Part shown: in pieces, positions 53,650 to 64,000 of the stretch
Numbering within the stretch: the first letter of the stretch is position 1
Layout: every line of letters starts with the position of its first letter
Assembly: GCA_907165275.2 (NCBI GenBank)
Contig: OU015653.1
Span: 14,290,001-14,354,000 of the forward strand
Source: Zygaena filipendulae
Lineage: Eukaryota; Arthropoda; Insecta; Lepidoptera; Zygaenidae
Direction: 5' to 3'
DNA length: 64,000 nt
The notes under the pieces: generated by a model
Told to the model about the DNA's origin: nothing
The model's database searches: none
What the model saw: only the letters and a program-made list of their open reading frames with translations
Translations under genes and position numbers: made by a program

Positions 53650-54075
53650 TATTTCATTATAAGTGCGGAAAGCCTGTCATTGCAAAGAGTTCCGACAAAT
53701 GTCTACCCGAGCCGAGGCGCAGCCGAAGGTGAGGGTTGACAGTCGGAACTAGTTGCAATGACGGTTCCGCACGTGTACTGAACAACTATTTTTAATACAG
53801 TTACGAAAAAATTAAGCAATTTAATAAAATATCAAAAACACAACAAACTCAACTAAGTTCCAACTGTGATCAAGAGATGGCGCTAGTCGTATTAGTAATG
53901 CGAAACCTACGTTTCGCAATGCAAAAAGTGTGTCAAAGTCGTGTCGCCATTTTTGACAGTTGGCAAAGAGAACGCACGAGTTCGGGAAAGGCAAACAAAA
54001 AGCTCGAGTATGTAATAGCCCACATCCCGAACGCTAAACGTCCCTGCAATACGCCACTTTTTGAGCAACTGTATT
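53650..54075. mobile_element. Hairpin-bearing repeat, MITE-like
   Basis: 53660-53778 forms an interrupted stem: gtgcggaa, tcattgcaa and ttccgac pair with gtcggaac, ttgcaatga and ttccgcac. The following plus-strand frame (53877-54077) looks repeat-derived, not genic. Confidence 0.45.
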
Positions 54076-54260
54076 AAAAATTAAAAATTAGTCAACATTC
54101 CCATTATTGTTGTTGCAAAACTCAAATATCGAACACGCGCGCATTGGACACACACACGACATCGAGCCTCGTGTCACCGTTTTGGGTGACCGGAATGACA
54201 TTGGCAGTTACGCAATAGAGCTGCAAATAAGTACCAGGTATCGACTTCCGACAACTACGT

Positions 54261-54472
54261 AAGATACCTGCCCCCTTAGCCAAGTCGACAATCTATTTAT
54301 TTATTTATTGGCACACCAACAGTTGACAATCTAACGATTATAATCGTTATCGCTCTAAAAAACTGAGGAACTTATGTCATGTTGTCACAACATTAAAGTC
54401 AAATTATGTTCCTTAGTTTTAGCGATGACGAATATAGATAGATTGTCAACTTGGTTAAGGGGGCAGGTATCT
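54261..54472. mobile_element. Foldback MITE (gactaagggggc family), complete
   Basis: The ends share gatacctgccccctta[g/a]cc as an inverted pair, followed by aagt[c/t]gacaatctat on both arms. The centre holds gaggaactta...gttccttag. It is interrupted by the 27-bp insertion at 54295. Half copies lie at 17661 and 39999. Confidence 0.75.
54295..54321 (-). mobile_element. 27-bp LINE tail insertion with 11-bp duplication
   Basis: On the minus strand it reads tgttggtgtgccaataaata and more aaat units. It is flanked by g-t-[c/t]-gacaatct at 54284-54294 and 54322-54332, one mismatch in 11. It sits inside one arm of the MITE, which makes the insertion boundary clear. Confidence 0.65.
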
Positions 54473-56371
54473 TTGTAAGTACCAAAAATAATTGTATCGA
54501 CATGAAAAGAGAAACATTAAATAACATGTCAAATGCACTTGTGATTTCATAAGCAAGAAACAGCCGGCTTACTCTTGACGCAATCGAGTAGGGGTCATAG
54601 ATACTCCTGACGTAATAGTGTTAGGATCAAATCGAACTCGAATCGGAATTAGATCGAAACGGAATCAAATTTTGCTACTTTTGAAGCTTTGGAATCGTGT
54701 CTCTATCCAATCAATCTGTCAAATTTATCGATTTCAATATAGAGTCGTTTTATTGACTTGTCGGACGTCATTTCTAGACATAAAGATGATTCCAAATACG
54801 TTTTGATTTCGATCTCAAAAGTATGACATCAAATGACATCGAGGTGAAATCAAATCGAAGTCGAATCGAAATCAGCCTCAAATCATTTTCAAGAGTAAGG
54901 TCCCAGGTTACAATTTATTTTCTCTATTATAAAAAAAAACTACAATAAACACTGAAAAGTGGGATTATTTTTCAAGTTTCATATAAATTTTTCACAAGTA
55001 TGTAGGTACAATAAAAACGAGTTTAGTACCTACTCGTATTTAGGTTTTATAGGTTAATTTTTATTTGAACTCAGACGTAATCGCCTCGCACGCTAGTCGC
55101 TAACAATACGAAATGTGAACTTTATTTCTGAACTTTGTTTCAGTGACGTATTGTTGGAAACAAAGCGCATCGTCTACCTTTAGGATTTCATAGGACAACT
55201 TGCCCTTAATAATATTAATGTGTTGTTTCAGGCGCAATAAAAACCCATACAAATTATGTATCGCACATTTTCTTTGAGAAAGACTATAGGTACACATTTT
55301 TTATAAGTCGGCATAGGTAGGTACTTAGATGCTCATAAGTTATTTATTTGCGCGCTTAAATTTCACGTCTTTGATGATTTACAGCACCCGCGGAAGGCGG
55401 AGGTGCGGGCACACGCATCCCTTTCTAGCAACAACATAATTACACGAGCGAGTATCCGTTTTAATTAAATTTAATACAAAAGGGAAGTGAGCGGCATATT
55501 GTGATGGCAATTAATAAGAAACATCGTGTTTTCGGTGTGATCCGTGGAACGGGACGTACACAATACACATAGGTGAGGTGAGGTTCATTTAATTTCGAAA
55601 TGGCTGCTCTGTGTCGCGAGTGTTCGTGTTATTGTTTTAATTTCCATGTTTATTATTTGTATATTCATTTTAAAGGATCGTCAATAGTAAGTACTCACGT
55701 ATTACAGCGATTAAAGATACGTATGTAGAACTATTCCATAGAACACAGCCTTAATACAAAAAGTATTCTATGCTACTTGGAAAATTGTGTTGTGTTTCTC
55801 CTCTTGCTTGAATAAATATTTCTTTCTTTCTTTAAAATATATTTGTAGCTTCCTATTAGTGAAATCATTTTAACAATCGATATTTTATTACTTGCAAACA
55901 TTGATGTAAAGCCATGAAATTATTGTATTTTCAACACAATTTAATACAAGATTCATACATACATTACGTACATACAGGTCAAGCTGAAATTATAAACCGT
56001 GTTACATTCCGTAAGATCGAAAGCCGCTAGCGATCGATGTGGAGGCGGTGTACGGCACATTTGCTCTGAAACGTGTGGCCTTATTGCCTATGTAAGTGGA
56101 AATATACTTCTCGAAATGCGGGGAAATAGGTAATTAGTTGTGTAATAAGGTGGCGGCGGGAATTAATGGCAGACTTTGACCGGCGAGCGAGAGGTCGGGG
56201 CGGGCGGCTCGGGCGAGCTTGATATCCGAACATTTCTTTCGTCCACTCGAGCGCATAAGGTACCTACAGCGCCGTTCCCTTTAAGATTTACAACCAGTTT
56301 CTCCTTCATGCGTAATTTTATTTATTATGCCTTTTTGCCGACGAAAAATAAGAGGTCTGCTTTACAATAGC
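54473..56371. other. Non-coding stretch
   Basis: A LINE-like tail (gaataaatatttctttctttc) lies near 55810. GC-rich patches occur at 55385-55420 and 56160-56230. No gene supported. Confidence 0.35.
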
Positions 56372-56640
56372 TGCTCCACGGATTTCGGAGTCCCTGCAGG
56401 AATTTCATGGTAAAAATTAGTACATACCCTTTGTCCTTTTCTGTATCTCTGATAACGGGTATCGATTAACGTGCATGATTTCATGTGGTTTCACCCTCAT
56501 TAATTCTGGAGTTCCCGCAGGAATTCTGGTATAAAAAGTACCTCATGTCCTATTCTGTACCCTTGACAAATGACAATGCGTATGGAAAATTTCGTGACAG
56601 TTAGTTGAGTATAGTTAAAGCGTAAAAAGGTAATAGACAG
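56372..56640 (-). mobile_element. Two Helitron-like repeats in tandem, degenerate
   Basis: Two runs of gagtccctgcaggaattt / gagttcccgcaggaattc on the minus strand, then a gttagttgagtatagttaaagc core. Confidence 0.5.
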
Positions 56641-57597
56641 ACAGAGATCTTCGGCCCTTCTGGCTTTCGCATTGACAACATTAATGGATTATTAATTGTA
56701 ATATTGCAAGTAGAGCTCTGTAATAGCTATTGTTCGATGATTTTTGATAAATCGAGAGATTGAGCCGTTCACCGTCGATTCGATATTGAGTTCTACCGAA
56801 CTTCTATAGTGAGTTGACGTTTATTTTATAGCGTTTATGTTTTTCTTTGAAATTGATTTTTTCAGCAAAGTGCAAAAGTGTAATTCTGCATTGTTTTGAT
56901 GTTTTCATCATCAACTTATAAAGTCTCTACTAAAAATGGTAGAGTTGAGTTGTAAAATATGAAAGGTGTATAAAACATAATTTATATTATAATTTTTTAT
57001 ACCCTTCGAACAAACGTGTATCCACAAAATTTAATTCAACTAGAGCTTACACGTATACCTACTATGTAATAAATTTCCATGTCGCAATGAAAATGCTTGT
57101 CGGAATAAAATTCGCAGTCAGAACGAGAGACTTCACTGGGTTACGACCGCCCGCCGTCGCGGGACTGCGCCTGCAGATTATAATAACAACTATGAGCTCC
57201 ATTACTGTATAATTAAGCAAATTAATGAAATTTCACCCACACCCTAAGAGTTGGGAGACGGGCAAAAAACGTATCATTTACTTTTGGCCCCTCCCAGTGC
57301 CGCCAACTCGACTGCCTGCCTTTTGACTTCCTCGAAGATTACTGGATTAAGCAAGCGGGTGCTTACAACAAAGCCTATCTTTAATGCGATGCAGGTTTAA
57401 AACGAACTTAGCGGAAACGCAAAAAAAATACCTACTAGGGCAACATCATCTTTAAACACAATATAACTTGTGGAATGCCAAAAGTTTCTCATGAAATATA
57501 AAGTTTAGAGGATTTTTTTCCGGTGGATTTTAGTTATTTATTTATTTTAATAAAGTTTTACTGTCGAAAGCTCCGAAAAGTCTAGTTTGCTTGTTGT
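56641..57597. other. Non-coding stretch
   Basis: Nothing recognised. Confidence 0.3.
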
Positions 57598-57739
57598 CTA
57601 TATAACTTATAAAAACTACGAGACCGATTTTAACAATTCTTTCACCATTAGAAAGCTACATTATCCCTGAGCAACATGGGCTGTATTGTAATCCGGTATT
57701 CCCGCGGGAACTCCGGGTGAAGCCGCGCGGGACAGCTAG
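57598..57739 (+). mobile_element. Helitron-like repeat, short form
   Basis: ctatataacttataaaaact to gcgggacagctag|t; the 3' block is shortened (one ccgggtgaagccgcgcggg segment). Confidence 0.6.
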
Positions 57740-57903
57740 TTTTATTATAAAAAGAGTTTGTGTGTATTTACGTAAGCACGCAAGAAGTTATAATTCTTGT
57801 TCGTGAATAAATTTTCAAACTCTTTGTTCACTTCCATTTATTTCTATTTATTAAAAAAAAAAATCATGTGTGTCACTCCCACTGTCTTAAAATTTTACAC
57901 TTA

Positions 57904-58070
57904 GTGCCCCCGCGCATTAGGCGGCCAGGTCGCGCGGCCAGGTCGCTGCGGCCAACTATTTCTTCGGTGACATATGCATGTGCGCGCACTAGGCGACCAG
58001 CGGCCAGCGAAGAAATAGTTGGCCGCAGCGACCTGGCCGCGCGACCTGGCCGCCTAATGCGCGGGGGCAC
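57904..58070. mobile_element. GC-rich palindromic MITE
   Basis: The 167-bp element starts GTGCCCCCGCGCATTAGGCG and ends with the same in inverse. Arms of about 60 bp are perfect (ggccaggtcgcgcggccagg...). Flanks are TTA and TAA. Its high GC differs sharply from the surrounding DNA. Confidence 0.85.
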
Positions 58071-58949
58071 TAAATGTGCCAAAAGAAGTATCTATAATTT
58101 CAAAAATACAAGTCCAAACGAAACATTCAGGCTATATAAATGAATTTTTCAGAAGGTGACTCAGATCACGTTTCACTTGAGATTATTTTTAAGCTGAAAT
58201 CATAACTCAAGCGTACATCTTAATGATGATGATAATCGAATGCGTTTTAAGTTCTAATCACTTGAAACTAGTCTTGAGTAGAGATTTCGAACTCTGATTT
58301 TTGAGTGAGGGTGTTGAGGGTTGAGTGGTCTTGACATGACAGACGTAAACAAAGATCAAATCTTTGCTTGAGTGTAGATTAGTACTCAAGCGTCGTTCTA
58401 GAATAAGGAAATAACTCAGTTGTTGATTGATGAATCTCGTTTCAAGTAAGGTTCTAAAATTAAAGCTTTACTTGAAATTAAATTTAAAACCAGATTCATG
58501 ACACGAGTAACCTTTTGGAATACGGACCTTAGTGTCGGTTTAAAAAAAAAAATCTATAAAGTAATTTTTTTTTTTTACTTCAGTGGGTTATTATACTTAT
58601 ATGTGTATTGTAAATTGTTAATTACTATAAAAAGAAATATGTAGCCCAAACAAAGTCACTGGACGTGCTTGTGTAGTTTTCTCAAAACTCTGTATGCTGT
58701 AATATCGAGAGCAAAAGTGCTTTATTCGTAAAATCTAACGTCACCTCACGTTCGTCGGTTGTCTCTGGATAATAACAATAAAGCACCCATTACCTGAAAC
58801 AAAATTCGAAATTGTTATTATTGTTGTTGAATAAGTACTCTTTTGTTACAACTTGTTATTCAGAAGGGCTTTTTCTTGGTAATTTAACCTGTAAAATTAA
58901 ACTTTCTACTACTTCATTTTGCTCGGAATTTGGCTTCTCTAAACTTCGA
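58071..58949. other. Non-coding stretch
   Basis: Nothing recognised. Confidence 0.3.
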
Positions 58950-59185
58950 CGCTAGATCGTCTGAGGAAAACATCATAAGGATAATTTTTTGTTAAATAAC
59001 ATAGTATCAAAAATAAAAGGAAGACCATGAATTTTAACATTTTTAATACAAATTTTCAATTGTATGTCCTTAGGGCAATGTCAGCTTTTCATTTTTCTGA
59101 ACAAAATTTCACATAAAACTTCCTTTTATTTTTGACACTGTGTTTTATAAAAAAAAAAATAATCCTTAAGATGAAGCCTTTCGAT
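58950..59185. mobile_element. Diverged foldback element
   Basis: Arms around aggataattttttgttaaat...aaaataaaaggaag and cttccttttatttttgacac...ataatcctt are inverted copies with several mismatches. Confidence 0.5.
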
Positions 59186-60177
59186 CGGTATGATAAAGCT
59201 ACAGGATGATTATTTTTCTCATGTAATTCACGGTATTCGCGGTCCAACCAAATAATTCTTTAAATATCTATGAATGCAGTTTAATTTTTTTTTTATTCAA
59301 ATAATGTCTTAATTCAGTAAAATGTTCCATATACAATATTCAAGGTACTTTCCCTCCATGTGGCATATCCGTGGAACGCCCTGTATACCTACGTACATAG
59401 CATGTCTGAAAACATTATCAGTGAAATCGGAGGGTCAAAAAATTTAATCGCATTATATCGTTGATTTGTTAGGGCAACTGAAAAGGGCCGAATATATAAA
59501 AAAAAAAAATTGTATTAAACTGAACTTTTACTTAATGCTCTGTCAATTATCCGTCGGTGGGACATAAATTTTGTGCGTTATCGTATTAGTCACCCTCGCT
59601 CAGAACTATTACAAGGCGGCCGGCCTGCCTGACGATTTATGCCCGAACAACATGCCCGAAAATAATTGGACCGCGGCCGAAAAATAAATTGCCGACCGCG
59701 TCCAGACCCACCCGAATAGGGTAACCATATGCAAATACCAAGCAAAGAATACTATTATAATATTACTACGTAGAGCAGCGACTCCGTCCCCGCTGGCTTC
59801 GTCCCTCCCCAAACTGCGCCACAACGTAGTAGTTAGCTGAGAGATAATAGTGAGGGTTGTCACCGCTGCATATTTTTTTAAATTTTCAATGCGTTTTTTC
59901 AAAATTTTTGTTTTTATTTCCCAGTATGAATAATATAAACTAATATCATCGCACGTGGCGCCCCAGCGTGAGCCCTATAACCAGAGCATACACACCAAAG
60001 TGAGCGGAACAGTAGGGCGCCTGTAGTAGTAGACGATGGATAAATCGGGTCGTTTATATGGAGTGTCATTAGCGTGCCCCAAATCTAAAGACCTTGTGAC
60101 GTCCTTGTCTAGGTTTATACAAATCTAGACTCAAACGCACTCTGGGTCAAATACAATTGATGGAATGAACACGGTAA
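59186..60177. other. Non-coding stretch downstream of the BEL element
   Basis: A GC-rich patch at 59610-59700 without coding support; nothing else recognised. Confidence 0.3.
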
Positions 60178-60624
60178 TGTATTCGCCGAATCTAAAGGTT
60201 AACGACGTTCGACATCCAAGTACAGAGCAATACAATGCGCACGTACCTTACTGGCGACTGCGGCTGCTGCTGCTGCACCTAGCCGATGAACTCCTCAACC
60301 GGTTACTCGAAGAGCGCCTGATGATTGTCTATAGTTTGCGTTTAATAAAGCCGGCCGGCAAAGCACTGGTAATAATTAGCACAAACACACAACAAAAGTT
60401 AGATTTTGCGGTTCCAACACTTGGACACGTTACGAGAAGTAGATAGACTCGCAGAGCTCCTACCGCTTCCGCGATTGCGTTCGTTCTCTCTTTTTCTCAA
60501 CGTTTTTTCTCCGTACCCGCGCATGAGTTGATTAAAAAACCAACCGTTGCCACAGACTATGGATGTCAGTATCATTAACCACAGAATAATGAAATACGAT
60601 AAAATTAGAATGAGGACGGAACAT
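60178..60624 (-). repeat. 3' LTR of the BEL/Pao element (inner edge clear, outer edge estimated)
   Basis: The LTR begins TGTTCCGTCC at 60624 on the minus strand, right after ggtgggcggta. The outer end is set at a TACA near 60178 by analogy only. The 5' LTR lies outside the window, so the exact length cannot be checked. Confidence 0.45.
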
Positions 60625-60637
60625 ACCGCCCACCAAA
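60625..60637 (-). promoter_or_regulatory. Polypurine tract of the BEL element
   Basis: The purine-rich ggtgggcgg immediately before the LTR start on the minus strand would prime plus-strand DNA synthesis. Confidence 0.5.
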
Positions 60638-60746
60638 ATACCTGTGGTATTTTCGAATAAAATAAAAAAAACTATTTTACCATGTTGTTTGAATTACGTT
60701 ACTGCTTAAATCTACGCTTAAAACTACGATTGAAAGAAAGTAGTAT

Positions 60747-63700
60747 CTAACAGTCCTTGACAGGCAAGGGGCACAGTTTGACCAAGGGTCGCTTGATCAA
60801 CGTGTGCGCCGCGGTTCTAACAGTAGCCAGACGAACGGTTCCGTCAGGCCCTGGATGAAGCTCAACTACTCTGCCGAGTGGCCAGTGTAGAGGAGCCCGA
60901 TTATCGTCTTTAATGATAACTACCGAATTGATTTCTAACGGTCTCGATGCTTTCGTCCATTTTGCTCTCTGCGTGAGTGAATGCAAATACTCATTTTTCC
61001 AACGCGTCCAGAAATGCTGATGAAACGATTGGATAAGTTGCCAACGGTTAAGACGGTTTACGTTTACGTCAAGTATGTCTGGATCAGGAACAGACGTTAA
61101 GGGCTCCAAAGTTAGAAAGTGACCGGGTGTTAATGCGGATATATCGTTAGGGTCGGAACTGATGGGACACAGAGGTCGCAAATTTAACAGAGCTTCGATT
61201 TGCGTAAAAAGAGTTGTAAGCTCTTCGAATGTTAGCAACTGATCACCGACAGTCCGATACAAATGAGATTTTGCAGCCTTAATCTGGATCTCCCATACAC
61301 CACCGAAGTGAGGGGCTGAGGGAGGATTGAATTTAAATTCGAGGCGTTCTGACCGACAAGCTCCTTCCATTAACGTTGCTAGATAGTTGTGGGCACCTAT
61401 GAAATTAGTTCCGCAATCGGAATGAATGACGCTACAACGTCCACGCCTTGCCACGAATCGTCGTAACGCGGCGATGAAGCCCTCCGTCGACAAGGTTGAA
61501 ACTACCTCCAGATGAACTGCCTTTGTAGTTAGACAAACGAATAAACAAAGGTACGCCTTATCCGTTTTGGCGCCGCGGTGTGATCCTAACTTGATGCGGA
61601 ACGGTCCACCGAAATCTACACCTACGATAGAGAACGGTTTCGCTTGATTGACTCGAAATGATGGAAGGTCACTCATGAAAGGTTGTAAGGTTTGGGGACG
61701 AGTACGGAAACATCGAATGCACTCTGACAGGCACCGTCGAATTATGCGTTTAGCGGACACTATCCAAAACTGTTGCACAATGAGGTATAGAGTGGTATTT
61801 ACACCGGGGTGGCAATGTTTCGAATGAACGGATTCTATGATCCTAGTCGTGAGTATGTTGCTCCCTGGTAAAAGGGCCGGATGCTTGTGATCATACTCAA
61901 GACCAGATCGTGATATTCGACCGCCCACCCTGAGAATACCCTCGGGATCAATAAACGGATTAAGTTTGCGAAGTGGCTTTGGTAAAGGTTGACCAGACTT
62001 CAATTTAACAATTTCACTCGCGAAAGCCCCTCCCTGAACGTGCCTTACGATGACCATGAGCGCTTGATGACGTTCATCGCTCGTCAAAATGAGTGTTTGA
62101 CGATGAGAAGTCGAATTACGTAGGTTAGAAAGGAAACGAGATGTATAAGCGATTATACCTACAATCTTGTCCAAAGATGAGAAACGATTAAGAAGACTAT
62201 CGATAAAATGAGTGTTTTGATTGGCTACCAAAACCAATGACCCTTTTCGCTCCTCTGATTCAACAATATCAGCTTCAGCGCAACTAGAATCAATTGGCCA
62301 TTCGCTCTGAGGCTGTTTCAGCCATGGCGGGCCCGCCCACCATGAGGTATTGCGGATAAGAATTTCTGGAGCATAGGATCGCCTCAGCGCGAAATTACAA
62401 GAATGAATGAATGTAGGTTCAACTGAATCCTTACAAGGCAGCTCAACTACACCGGTTTCAGCACGATAATGTTCTGTGAGAAACCTTTGTTCACAGAACG
62501 ACTCCTCAGGTGAAAGTGTGGTGACTTTCTGGACCACGTCAATATGCATCAGATTTTGGAGATCGTTGTCAATGCGAGATTGGATTTGCCCCAACGAACC
62601 GGTTACTAATGGTGTTATACCCAACAACAGCCATCCGAATACAGAATTGAATGCTGTAGGATGAATCGGATCACCCTTGATACGGCCGTTGAGAAGAGAC
62701 TCCACGAATAGATTTGCACCTAGCAAGAGGTCGATCGGTCCAGGCATACTAAAACCTGGATCCGCCAATGGAAGTGATTTTATGTGAGACCAACCTGACG
62801 TATTGAGCTTAGCGATTGGCTGGTCGCCACAAATTTTGTTAATGACGTCTAAGTCTACGTCTCTAAAGAAAAGAGTGTTGTTTGTTCCGATGGAACACCG
62901 AACTGTACCTGTTACAGCCGTTGCGGCGTCACCTAAGCCATGTACACACTCGTTCACACGACTGGGTCGAATGTTTAAAACCTTCGCCGCTTGCTCAGTA
63001 ATTAAATTGTTTTGACTGCCGGTATCGAAGAGTGCGCGAAAAGAGTGAAAGTTACCCGATGCATCCGTGATTTGTACAAGGGCGGTAGGAAGCAGCACAG
63101 TTGAATTCGCATTCGAAACGATGAGTGATGATTTGGTTCCGTTTGATGCTGTTTCTTTGGATTCTACCTCACCTTTAGAGTCCTCATGCAAAAGCGTGTG
63201 GTGTTTACGCTTACACTTTTGACAGGAAAAGAAGGAAGTGCAATCCTTTAAGTGATGTGACGGTTTCAAACAATTGTAACACCATCTCTTCTCCTGTGCG
63301 ATAGACCTACGTTCTTCGATGGATTTTTGTGCGAAAGTTTTACATGACGATATCAAATGGTCATCGCCACAAAATGAGCAATGACGTACGATTTTAGAGG
63401 GTGCCCCTTCACTGGAACGCTGCTTCGGCTCTTCATGACTAACCACGAGTGTGTGTGACAGATTTCGTTTCGAATTGGAGAGGTACGGAACAGCTGTGGC
63501 CTTTTGCGCTTCTCGGTTGGACGTCATTGGCTTACTCGATTCTGAAAAATGTGTATCGCGAATGAGAGCTTCACACTTCGAATGCAAATACGACTTGAGT
63601 TGCTTATATTTTGGAAGTTCAGTACCAGAATGTTTCTCCTCGAAATCACGACGCATTTTAGAATCTAATTTCGATAGCATATGATAGATAAGAACAAAAT

Positions 63701-64000
63701 CCCAATGTGCCACTGGCAAATAAAGCTTCTCAAGTATACTCAAGTTTTCATCGATTGCGTCCAGCGAACGGCGAAACTCCTTTGCATTGTTGACCTTAAA
63801 CTCAATATTAAGAATATCTCTCCAGCATGTGAATGCCAATTCACGTGTATTTTCGTAGCGAGATGTGAGTGCCTGGTACGCATCATGATAGTGATCACCG
63901 ATGATAGGAAACGGTCGAATTACAGCCAACGCATCACCACTCAAGGACGAAATTAGGTAGTGAAACTTTTCGGTATTATTGAGAGTGGGGGAAGTATGAA
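60747..64000 (-). CDS. BEL/Pao Gag-protease-integrase polyprotein lacking RT and RNase H (5' partial)
   Basis: The open frame enters at the right edge (NNTEKFHYLISSLSGDAL, a Gag segment of the DUF1759 type) and runs to a stop at 60747. Counting from 63944, zinc knuckles lie at 189-201 and 222-235 and the protease DTGS at 307-310 (DUF1758 type). A linker ends near 515. The frame then passes directly into WWAGPPWL, which in BEL elements lies after RNase H. Next come the integrase HHCC finger (HCHPG...CIRC), the DDE core (GVDFGGPF, HSDCGTNF, FGGVWEIQIKAAK) and the C-terminal WPLGRVVELHPG domain. No RT palm or RNase H motif is present, yet no stop or frameshift marks the junction. BEL polyproteins normally run about 1700-1800 residues. 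Mobility would need RT supplied in trans. Confidence 0.93.
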   Translation of the reverse strand, partial: HTSPTLNNTEKFHYLISSLSGDALAVIRPFPIIGDHYHDAYQALTSRYENTRELAFTCWRDILNIEFKVNNAKEFRRSLDAIDENLSILEKLYLPVAHWDFVLIYHMLSKLDSKMRRDFEEKHSGTELPKYKQLKSYLHSKCEALIRDTHFSESSKPMTSNREAQKATAVPYLSNSKRNLSHTLVVSHEEPKQRSSEGAPSKIVRHCSFCGDDHLISSCKTFAQKSIEERRSIAQEKRWCYNCLKPSHHLKDCTSFFSCQKCKRKHHTLLHEDSKGEVESKETASNGTKSSLIVSNANSTVLLPTALVQITDASGNFHSFRALFDTGSQNNLITEQAAKVLNIRPSRVNECVHGLGDAATAVTGTVRCSIGTNNTLFFRDVDLDVINKICGDQPIAKLNTSGWSHIKSLPLADPGFSMPGPIDLLLGANLFVESLLNGRIKGDPIHPTAFNSVFGWLLLGITPLVTGSLGQIQSRIDNDLQNLMHIDVVQKVTTLSPEESFCEQRFLTEHYRAETGVVELPCKDSVEPTFIHSCNFALRRSYAPEILIRNTSWWAGPPWLKQPQSEWPIDSSCAEADIVESEERKGSLVLVANQNTHFIDSLLNRFSSLDKIVGIIAYTSRFLSNLRNSTSHRQTLILTSDERHQALMVIVRHVQGGAFASEIVKLKSGQPLPKPLRKLNPFIDPEGILRVGGRISRSGLEYDHKHPALLPGSNILTTRIIESVHSKHCHPGVNTTLYLIVQQFWIVSAKRIIRRCLSECIRCFRTRPQTLQPFMSDLPSFRVNQAKPFSIVGVDFGGPFRIKLGSHRGAKTDKAYLCLFVCLTTKAVHLEVVSTLSTEGFIAALRRFVARRGRCSVIHSDCGTNFIGAHNYLATLMEGACRSERLEFKFNPPSAPHFGGVWEIQIKAAKSHLYRTVGDQLLTFEELTTLFTQIEALLNLRPLCPISSDPNDISALTPGHFLTLEPLTSVPDPDILDVNVNRLNRWQLIQSFHQHFWTRWKNEYLHSLTQRAKWTKASRPLEINSVVIIKDDNRAPLHWPLGRVVELHPGPDGTVRLATVRTAAHTLIKRPLVKLCPLPVKDC

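Noticed and set aside
57868..58143. Open frames on both strands with near-identical translation
   Set aside because: They are the two arms of a palindromic MITE.
60165..60446. Open frame on the plus strand next to the BEL element
   Set aside because: It lies in the BEL LTR on the opposite strand and has no domain.

Overview
The window looks like intergenic and intronic DNA from a moth or butterfly (Lepidoptera). The evidence is the AT-rich background, repeat families typical of that order (Helitron-like repeats ending in CTAG, tRNA-headed SINEs, foldback MITEs, and the dispersed units with the 'AACCGGCCAAGTGCGAG' and 'ACCGACTTCCAAAA' motifs), and insect-type jockey, RTE, BEL/Pao and errantivirus elements. 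No species call is possible from sequence alone. There is no prokaryotic feature: no operon, CRISPR array or rRNA. I found no intact tRNA gene.

Layout. 1-3156: a recent jockey-type LINE (68-3143), cut at its 5' end inside ORF1, with an intact-looking ORF2, a 23-base A tail and a perfect 13-bp target duplication. It lies next to two spliced exons of a THAP zinc-finger gene on the minus strand (3266-3356 and about 3808-3917). The first of these exons has a stop codon and no ATG, so the locus is probably a pseudogene. 3.4-28.8 kb: introns or intergenic DNA packed with MITEs (5093, 5658, 12463, 19857, 24200), SINE-type copies, a deleted Tc1/mariner-like element with TA duplication (9142-9735), a CR1/L2-like RT remnant (9801-10345) and many Helitron-like repeats. 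One real host exon stands out at 17842-17978 (minus). It encodes a TMTC-type protein segment and lies alone among repeats.

28852-37356: a complete Ty3/Gypsy errantivirus-like element on the minus strand, 8505 bp. It has two 290-bp LTRs that read identical and a GTAC target duplication. Gag is followed by a T-TTA-AAC slippery heptamer with a stem-loop just before the gag stop. Pol is in the -1 frame and carries an in-frame tandem repeat before the protease. Env sits behind a good splice acceptor. Gag and pol are open, while env is broken by one frameshift. In such elements Gag forms the particle, Pol supplies protease, reverse transcriptase/RNase H and integrase, and Env is made from a spliced RNA.

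37.4-60.1 kb: more repeat-dense non-coding DNA. It includes a 937-bp TIR element with TTA duplications (43697-44633), an RTE 3' end nested in another repeat (48043-48430), a 136-bp-arm palindrome (52191-52547) and a 27-bp LINE tail with its own target duplication (54295-54321).

60178-64000: the 3' part of a BEL/Pao retrotransposon on the minus strand, running off the right edge. Its long open frame joins gag and protease directly to integrase; reverse transcriptase and RNase H are missing without breaking the frame. I saw no convincing novel defence or metabolic system. The most unusual items are the RT-less BEL reading frame, the frameshift and repeat architecture of the errantivirus, the two hidden host gene loci, and the very short LINE insertions.
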